This document shows, piece by piece, positions 57,249 through 64,000 of a stretch of DNA of 64,000 bases (position 1 is the stretch's first letter; every line of letters starts with the position of its first letter). The notes below the pieces were generated by a model. It did no database searches. It had not been told where the DNA came from and saw only the letters and a program-made list of their open reading frames with translations. A program made the translations under genes and the position numbers. Source of the stretch: Pseudisothecium myosuroides. Its lineage: Eukaryota; Streptophyta; Bryopsida; Hypnales; Lembophyllaceae. The DNA is taken from the NCBI GenBank assembly GCA_951799445.1, contig OX637290.1:32916987-32980986 (forward strand), given 5' to 3'.

Positions 57249-59655
57249 TGTGGGAGCACGGAAACTCATAAGGGAGAGATATAGCATAAGAATAGGGTAG
57301 GAGTTAGTCAAAAATTTCAAAACTTTGGTAAGAAGTAAGAAATTAGATCCGGATATAGATAGATTCCGGATAGTTAGAATCCGAGATTCCAGATCCTTTA
57401 AAACCGGGTTCTTTCGAGAGCAGAAGCGGATCTTAAATCCGAGTTAGGTCGGATCGGAACGAGCTACGGAATAGGTATCCGACCTACGCCGCTAGAGAAC
57501 CGTTACGGGAACGGACCTCTTTCCGTTTGCCAAGGGGAACGGTCGGCAGCTCGACTAGTACTTAAACCGTCGCCAGACCTAATCTTCCTCATTCTTCACT
57601 TTGCTGATTGTCTTGCGCACTTAGCTGAGAGAAAGAGTGGTGAATTAGAGATCGCGACAGGGAGAGACGGGTGAGGTCGGTGCCGATTGCACCGGATTTA
57701 GTGGTCGGTGTCGGTGAACTGGGCGGAGACGGATGCCGTAGTTGCACGGCAGAAGGAGACGGAAGCTCTCCAACTCGTCCACAATTTGACTGCGTTGGTG
57801 GAGCAGCCCTCGGAAGCTGTGATCAAATCCCGACTCTTCAGCAATCAGCTGAGTGGCACAGGCCACTTATCCGGATCCAAAGTGGTAACTATCTTGGTGG
57901 ACTTCCAGGCCCGGATAGAAGGAATTTTGAAGGAGATGGCGCAACTGTTGGGGCACCTCGACCCGAACAAGCCCTTGGACTTCACCCACTTTCCGGAGCT
58001 GCCCAACGTCAACTTGTTGAAGACGCCCCAGAAGCCGGGGCTAGGGATCGGTCTACAGCCATCCCCAAGACCTCCTCCAAGTCAGACACGGATCCAGACG
58101 AAGACCACTAAGTTCGGCCAAACGAGGAGTGTCCAATCGATTCCGGTAATAGCAGGGAGTACCGTTCCGACATCCGGAACATCCGTCTGGAGCGATTTAA
58201 TCCAACGGATGGGGGCCTTGTCAAACCCAGCTCGGACCAATCCGGTCGACTTTACTCATATGCAGAAGGCATCGCCCAAGAAGAATACAACACCGATTCA
58301 GCTGGACGATTCACCAGAGAGAGAGACCAGAGTGGAGATGATCCAGGAGTCCGAGAAGGGGGAATTCACTTCCGGGGACGAGACGGCTTCGGATGACGAC
58401 CCGCCGCCGATCAAGCGGAAGATTCCGACCCGGGCTGCAATGAAGTCCACTCCACCGAAAGGAAGCAGGAAACCACCTGCAGGGCCGAGTAGCAACTCGA
58501 AGAAATCAAAACGGGGAAAGTAGTTAGTATGTTTGCAGTATTAGGATTTTTAATCTGGAGCGGATTTTTTGTGCGTGGGGCCCGGTTCCGGATTCTTAGG
58601 AGTAGTTGACTTTGAACTTTCCGGATATTACGGTTGGTTACTGATTGGTCACCTAGATTTTCAGGTGTTCTTTTTTTGGCTTTTTGTTTGGGCTTTTTAA
58701 GTGGAAGGCAGCTTGTTGCCCTTTCATTCCAGCCTTGCCCAGTTTGTGTGCATTAGTTATGTTCATATTCTCTTTTCTCTAATCTGAGCCACTAAGTGGA
58801 CATTCGGATTTCTGGCTATGTGTGCGTTTTCTTGAGTCGCTTATGAGTGTCGAAAGTGTGAGAGAGGGCGGGTGAGGGGGAATCCGGGTTGAGAATTAGT
58901 TAGACCTGATTTGAGCGAGTAAGTTTGTGAGGAAACTTTACTAGACTTGTGAGTAAGGACTTGCGCGTGGTACCTTTAAATTGCCGTAACGGTGATCCGG
59001 TTCTAAGGAGTGGTGCGGATGCTAGTCCGGAATCCAGGGAGGGTTCCGAGCGGAGATAAGCGACCGCCAGCGGAAAATCCCCACTCACCGGAAGGTCTGC
59101 CAACCATAGGATCAGTCTGGTAGATAGATGCACGAATCTCTTTCAGTTCCGACTGTCTTGATCTGTCGTTGTAGTAGAAGTGGAAGGATGCAATTTTGAG
59201 TGACCTGTTTTTCCGGGCAAGCTACCCGGGGAATTGTGAGGATGATTACTTTCTCTATTCTACAATAAAAACTCGGTTAGGATTGTTTTGTGTGAAGCTT
59301 TGTGTAGAGAAATAGATGTCTATGAGTGGTGCGTTCCTACCCCTCTAAATATCAAATGCAGACACCTTGAGGGTAAAACAGGGGAATAGAAAACCAGTGG
59401 AAGTTAAGAAGTGAGACCCGGAATCCGGATCAAACCGGAAACCGGAAAGGGATAGATCCGGATTGGGCTCCGGAAGACCATTGTGTCAGAAATAGGAAAA
59501 GAAAGGGGTGTTGCTTGGGGTTTTGTTGTTTTGATTACAACCCGGATACTCCTCAGCTTGCTGAAACATACTAGAATCTCCTGGGACGATATTTTGTGTT
59601 ATCTTATCATCTTTTTGATGTTAAGGATACTTACGCCTAGATTGCGCGTACGACA
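57249..59655 (+). mobile_element. LTR-like element E, diverged family C with internal deletion (2407 bp)
   Basis: TGTGGGAGCACGG ... GCGCGTACGACA with ATTAG duplicated at 57244-57248 and 59656-59660. It keeps the TACTTAAACC box (57562), the leader GAGAGAAAGAGTGGTGA, a truncated ORF, the second box (CTTTTTAAG at 58693), the 12-mer GTCGTTGTAGTA (59165-59176) and a hairpin variant at 59365-59383. Confidence 0.87.
57708..58523 (+). pseudogene. N-terminally deleted C-like coiled-coil protein in E
   Basis: The frame begins just after the leader stretch GCCGATTGCACCGGATT and enters directly in the coiled coil (EALQLVHNLTALVEQ; compare EALDLVRNVRSLFDN in C2). It continues through KVVTILVDFQARIEGILKEMAQLL to an acidic and Lys-rich end (NSKKSKRGK). 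The whole N-terminal domain and the initiation ATG are missing; the frame can start only at GTG. Non-functional or translated by other means. Confidence 0.75.
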
Positions 59656-59660
59656 ATTAG

Positions 59661-61418
59661 AACCTTCATGGACTGACACTCAAGCATAACACTATTGAGT
59701 CATTCAACTTACCTAATCCACATTCAAACAAAGTTAGTTTTATCAAGTGAATTGAAATCCATTATGAAGAATGAATATAGGAAAAATTAGTCCCTAAAGG
59801 TCCTTCACTATGTTTTCATTAAAAATGTTAAAATGCTCCAAAACTGCCATTTGTAATACAAGTACCAAAATTCTGAAGAAAAACATTTTTGAACCTATTT
59901 AACCGTAGGATCTTGTAGTATATTAGTTTAAAAAGACGTGGAGAATTTTTGAAAAGAATCCACCGTGTAGATTGCAAGATCTTTGTGTTTGCACTTGCAG
60001 AAGTGCCATTTTTCATTTTTGGGACCCTGCTGAAATCTGGGCAGCTACAGTTCAGTAGGTCAGATTTTCATGAAATCAAAGACAAAATGATATTTGCTTC
60101 AAACTTTCTTTATTAATGACAAGTTGTCTACATGTTCAAATACTTTCAAATCATTTGGAATTGTTTAACATATAGAAGAATATTAGTAAGTGCAAATGTG
60201 GAATGAGGTAGACAATGATGCAAAGTAATAAAGTATTAATAGTTTATTTATACAATTGAAAAACGGCAATCCCAAATTTCCAATGGTTGAAATGTTGAAA
60301 TACACAATGTACATTCTATCAATTTTTTTTTCCAATAGTATTGAAAATTGAATTAAATATAGGACTTCAAACTATTAAAAGTTTATTTTATAGTAGAAAG
60401 TCCCAAATTGCCCGCAAACTAAAGATCCTCATAACTTTGGACTCACTATGCCTTGTAAAATAATTTGGGCCCTAAAAAATCAAATCTAAACTCACCAAAA
60501 TCCGAAACACCAAAAATTCATAATTCTTCAAAAAAAAGGCCGGTCCTTAAATCCTTAAGGGGTTGAAATATCCACAAAGGATATTCAAATTTATAAAAAA
60601 AAAGGAAAAAATATTTAAATCCCCTCAAATAGTCAAGTGACTGCTATGTAACAAGATGCTAAATGAGTGTAGGAGGATAATAAATTAATAATATAGGAAT
60701 CTAAGAAGCATTATTTAATAGCCTCATGTGAGATTGTAAGGATTCACGTAGTGGATGTCTCCATGATTTTTTTTAAATTTTAATTTCAATTCTCTTGAAG
60801 GATGCCTATATTTTGTTTTACATTCTTTTTTTAATTAATTTCAATATCCTTCAAGGATACTTAAGTTATATTCCGGTTTCAATTTTTTTTTCCTTTGTAA
60901 TCATTATTCAATATAAAATTACAAAATGTCTTGCTTGCCTCCAAAATCAAGCACGATCCTGAAAAGATTAATGTGGAAAACACCTTGAAGGTTGAAGGTT
61001 GTGCCTCCAAATTCCTAAATGAGTGCCAAATAAGCGCATTTTTTCATAAGTTCACGGAGTGCACTATGATTTCTGAATTGAATTACTGCACCTAAAAAAT
61101 GATGAAATTAAAATCATCATTCATGGTGAAAAGGGAACAAGCTGAACACGCAAATGGTTGGTGAAGGAGGACCTACCCCTCTATTGCACGCTTGCACCCT
61201 CACAAAAATGAATGTCAAAAATGCTCTTTATGAAGTAGTGAAACCATCTTGTGCCATTTGAATTTTACATTTCATGATCCATTGAAATCCTCATTCGGAG
61301 TCTGGGATTGCAAATTAGAATTCAGAATATGCCCAAAACAAGCTATGTGAAAAACTGAAAATTTAAAGTTTTAAGCGTTTAGGATAAAATTAAAAAAAGG
61401 GTAAGACAGTATGGGCGG
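59661..61418. other. Non-coding region with a J-like fragment
   Basis: 59810-60010 resembles repeat J (AAAACTGCCATTT, CCGTAGGATCTTGTAGTA, GTGTAGATTGCAAGATCTT). The rest is AT-rich and I see no gene. Confidence 0.45.
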
Positions 61419-61620
61419 ACTGGCAAACCAGCGGCCGTCGGACGGGCGGACGGACCAACGGACGGGTGGGCGGATGGACCAACGGACGAGTGGGCGGACG
61501 GCCGGACAAGCGTACAGGCGGATGGCCTCCCGTCCGTGTCGTCCGCGCCGTCCGATCGGGCGGACTCTTTTAGGGTCCGTCCGATCGGACGAGCGGACGA
61601 GCGGACGGGCCGTCCGCAAG
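61419..61620. repeat. GGACGG cluster 5
   Basis: The longest cluster: GGACGGGCGGACGGACCAACGG and variants, in both orientations. About 150 bp before the first ATG of the kinase gene. Confidence 0.75.
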
Positions 61621-61776
61621 TCACTTTTGTCTTTCCCCTTGCTTCATTGGTTGCAAGAGTGAGCAGAGAGCTTGGTGGTTCACCCCTCCATTGGCTCCTC
61701 TCTTTGGGAAGATAAAAATGCAATATTTGGGGGGAACTTTTGTCATTTATTTGCAGGAAAGTAATTGTTGCTCAAG

Positions 61777-63280
61777 ATGCCAAGGACAAGGAAGGCTGCG
61801 AAGGGAAGAGGGGTTGTGCCCCCTTCTCGATCTGCTAAAGACTATCCGTCAGAGAGTTGCAAGAATTACATGGTTCAATGTATCGTTGCGTTCTATGAGG
61901 CGGAGACTACGACGACCTTGGATTCCAAGTACATTCGATATGGAGAGGAGTGCGTTGAAAAATTCAAAGCGGACATGAAAGACAAGATGTTGGAGGCTTT
62001 GAACAAGCCGGAGTCGTATCACGAACAAGATAAGCGCGACTTTCAGGACTGAGTGATAAACGAGCTCACGATGCACTATGGAATTCTAACGTAATGATAA
62101 AGAAATTTGGGATGGTGCATCGTGCAAATGATGAGGCATTTCAACAGGTTGTTTTGAGAGCGGACATGTTCATAGTGAGGTGTAAACCATTTGCTAAGAA
62201 GCAAAACAGAGAGGGGTCAGTGGGTTGGTGGAATAGTGCGCCTGGAGTCGCACAAGTGCAAAACACACGTCGCCATCTAATAGCGCTTCCGAAAACAGCG
62301 AGGATAATTGCTATAGATAACAAAATCATGCGGGGTGGCTATGCAACCATTCGGAAGGTGCGAATTGAAGGATGCGCTGAGATTCAAGCGTTTTGGGAGT
62401 TCGCAGCAAAGATGTCTCTTCAAGAAGGTCAAAGATCAGAACTTGCGAAGCTGGAACATAATACCGAGTCAATGGCTGTGCGTATTCCACACAATGGAGT
62501 GATACGGTTTTTGGCCGTCCACGCGACAAGAAATGAAGGCTACACGTATTGGTGGAATGGCGGTAATTTGCGAGAAATGTTAAGAATGGATAACAATTAT
62601 CCGGACAACATATTCATTCGAATGGCATATGACCCCAAGGTTACTAGTGAGGAAGTCATTGCTGCTCCCCATCTCAAACGCTGGAGAGCGAAGCGGACGG
62701 AGCTTGCTTGGGCATTGCTACATATTATGAATGCAGTGCATGGTGCAGGACATCTCCACAACGACATTTCTCCGGACAATATCTTGTTTCATTTTCCTGA
62801 AGATGAATCATTGGTTTACATTGGAGTCTGCGACTGGGGGATGACTACAACTATTACTGCCTCCAAAAAGTCATTGTATACATCCACATCCACAGTTGAA
62901 CGAGACGCAAATTTGAGTAGGAGGTGGTGGGTGGATCCAACGATTACATATGTGCATAGAGAAGGTGCAGATGTGGAGAATGTACCCAACTTATCTAAGC
63001 TATCCGAGGAGTTATCGGTGAAATAGCTATGAGGATCAATGCATCATGCATGTCAGAGGCTTATCACAAATTGCAAGGGCCTGGAAGCAATATGCATGAG
63101 AGATACCAGCATCACGAACTCGGATCCGTATTCCAACTTTATTTGAAGAGACTTTGTGTGCACGGCGTAGAGGGTTCAGAACGTGCAAAAGGTCATAGTA
63201 GTTTGGCGGAAGTCATTACACGGTTTACTTCATCGCACAATTGGCCTATACCGGATGAACATTTCCGCCGATTATATTGA
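61777..63280 (+). pseudogene. Protein-kinase-like gene, broken by one TGA and two frameshifts
   Basis: The first frame starts MPRTRKAAKGRG at 61777; a TTTGCAG acceptor-like site lies 30 bp before. A TGA (62050-62052) is read through in the same frame (VINELTMHYGILT) before a TAA at 62092. One frame over, at about 62094, a kinase domain follows: a glycine-rich loop remnant (RGGYATIRKVRIEG), WWNGGNLREML, AHLKRWRAKRTELAWALLHIM, catalytic loop HLHNDISPDNILF (about 62751-62790) and CDWG (about 62828) in place of DFG. A further one-base shift near 63020 joins to AMRINASCMSEAYHKLQ ... PDEHFRRLY, ending at 63280. Catalytic Asp and Asn are present. HND for HRD and DWG for DFG are unusual. As it stands it cannot encode a full kinase. 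Confidence 0.75.
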
Positions 63281-64000
63281 GTTTTTACGACATAATGTAG
63301 GATTATAGGAGTATGCAATATTTATAGACGCAAATGTACATTGTATTATATGCACGGATGGTATATACTATATACGGACTTATGCGGCATGCGCACTATT
63401 TTTATCTTCACTACTTGTCTATGTAATTTCAGTTGAATGTGCATTTTGCAATTGATGACTATTTTTTCATTGATAATGAAAGCTTCACATGACACATGTA
63501 GACAGAACTGTAATATTTTAGGAGCAAAAACACATATATATATATATGTTGACATTTTGCAATTTTTTGGGGCTGTCCGCGGCACGTTCAGTTGAGTTGT
63601 AGGCTTTGAAGTTTGAGATAAAACTAACTTTGATTGAATGTTTATTACAATATTAAAATCATTGGGATTGGCAGTTTTCAATTCCATAACTAAATTAATA
63701 ACAATTTAGTGTTATTTTCGATTCATTCTCTACTTCTTTGTACTTACTATTGCTTTCCTATATGTTGTGCAATTCCAAATGATCTAAAAATTTTCAAGCA
63801 TGTAGCCAACTTGCCTTGATGAATGAATCCAAATAGTTGCATTGTTGCAACCATTTGGAGATTTTTTCATAAAAATGTGACCTTGTGAAGTTTAGTTGCC
63901 CATAAGCCCATTTTCCGCAGGGCCCAAAAAAGGCTTTTTGTCAATTCAAACGCTAATATCTTGCAATCTACAATTCTACATTTCTACATGGTAGAAATTT
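63281..64000. other. Non-coding 3' region
   Basis: AT-rich, with an (AT)n tract at about 63535-63548. The last 60 bp (TCAATTCAAACGCTAATATCTTGCAATCTAC) resembles the edge of repeat J. No gene. Confidence 0.4.

Noticed and set aside
1..64000. tRNA, rRNA, CRISPR, prokaryotic operons or an organelle insert
   Set aside because: None was recognised by reading. Small RNA genes could be missed without a covariance search.

Overview
The window looks like repeat-dense nuclear DNA of a streptophyte (plant-lineage) eukaryote. It has plant-type telomere repeats (TTTAGGG), GT/AG splice-site signals, TATA boxes, satellites and layer upon layer of transposable elements. From memory, the kinase with an HND catalytic loop and a CDWG motif, and the GQH-motif protein, resemble families that are abundant in charophyte algae such as Chara. 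I could not search a database, so the organism call is tentative. No rRNA, tRNA, CRISPR or bacterial operon was recognised, and no ordinary housekeeping gene was found.

Layout. 1-8.9 kb: the 3' part of an LTR-like element (family D) inserted in a second one (family C, copy C1); a minus-strand GQH-motif gene surrounded by perfect palindromes; and a complete C element (C2) with an intact 632-residue ORF. 8.9-19.6 kb: non-coding dispersed repeat J, a 424-bp dimeric satellite, a GGGCGACCTC-rich satellite and a foldback MITE. 19.6-27.9 kb: an LTR-like element F (5-bp duplication GATTG) carrying a complete D element (D1, duplication AAAGA). 28.8-39.3 kb: elements G and H of the same family as F in opposite orientation, H inside G, with a truncated D element inside H. 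42-48.3 kb: a hAT transposase gene split by a deleted C element (C3, duplication CATGG). 48.6-56.9 kb: two divergent genes with related BED-like N-termini, one leading into a coiled coil and RING-H2, the other carrying a ubiquitin-interacting motif and a Gly/Tyr/Ser-rich tail. They are separated by a 933-bp-arm inverted repeat containing telomere repeats. 57.2-59.7 kb: deleted C-like element E (duplication ATTAG). 61.4-63.3 kb: a broken protein-kinase gene.

Two themes tie the window together. First, families C, D and E are discrete 2.0-3.5 kb units with TG...CA ends and 5-bp target duplications. Each holds only one ORF (a coiled-coil protein of unknown function, or remnants of it), has no visible reverse transcriptase, and has a second TATA-like box followed by a conserved leader after the ORF. 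They look like solo LTRs that carry a gene inside the LTR. Second, several transposon-borne genes read in one frame through TAG and TGA codons but never through TAA. This fits loss of CAG and CGA codons by C-to-T change at methylated CHG and CG sites; codon recoding or RNA repair are less likely alternatives. The hAT, BED-RING, BED-UIM and kinase genes also share GGACGGGCGGAC-type repeat clusters just upstream of their starts, which suggests one transposon superfamily carrying ubiquitin- and kinase-type accessory genes.
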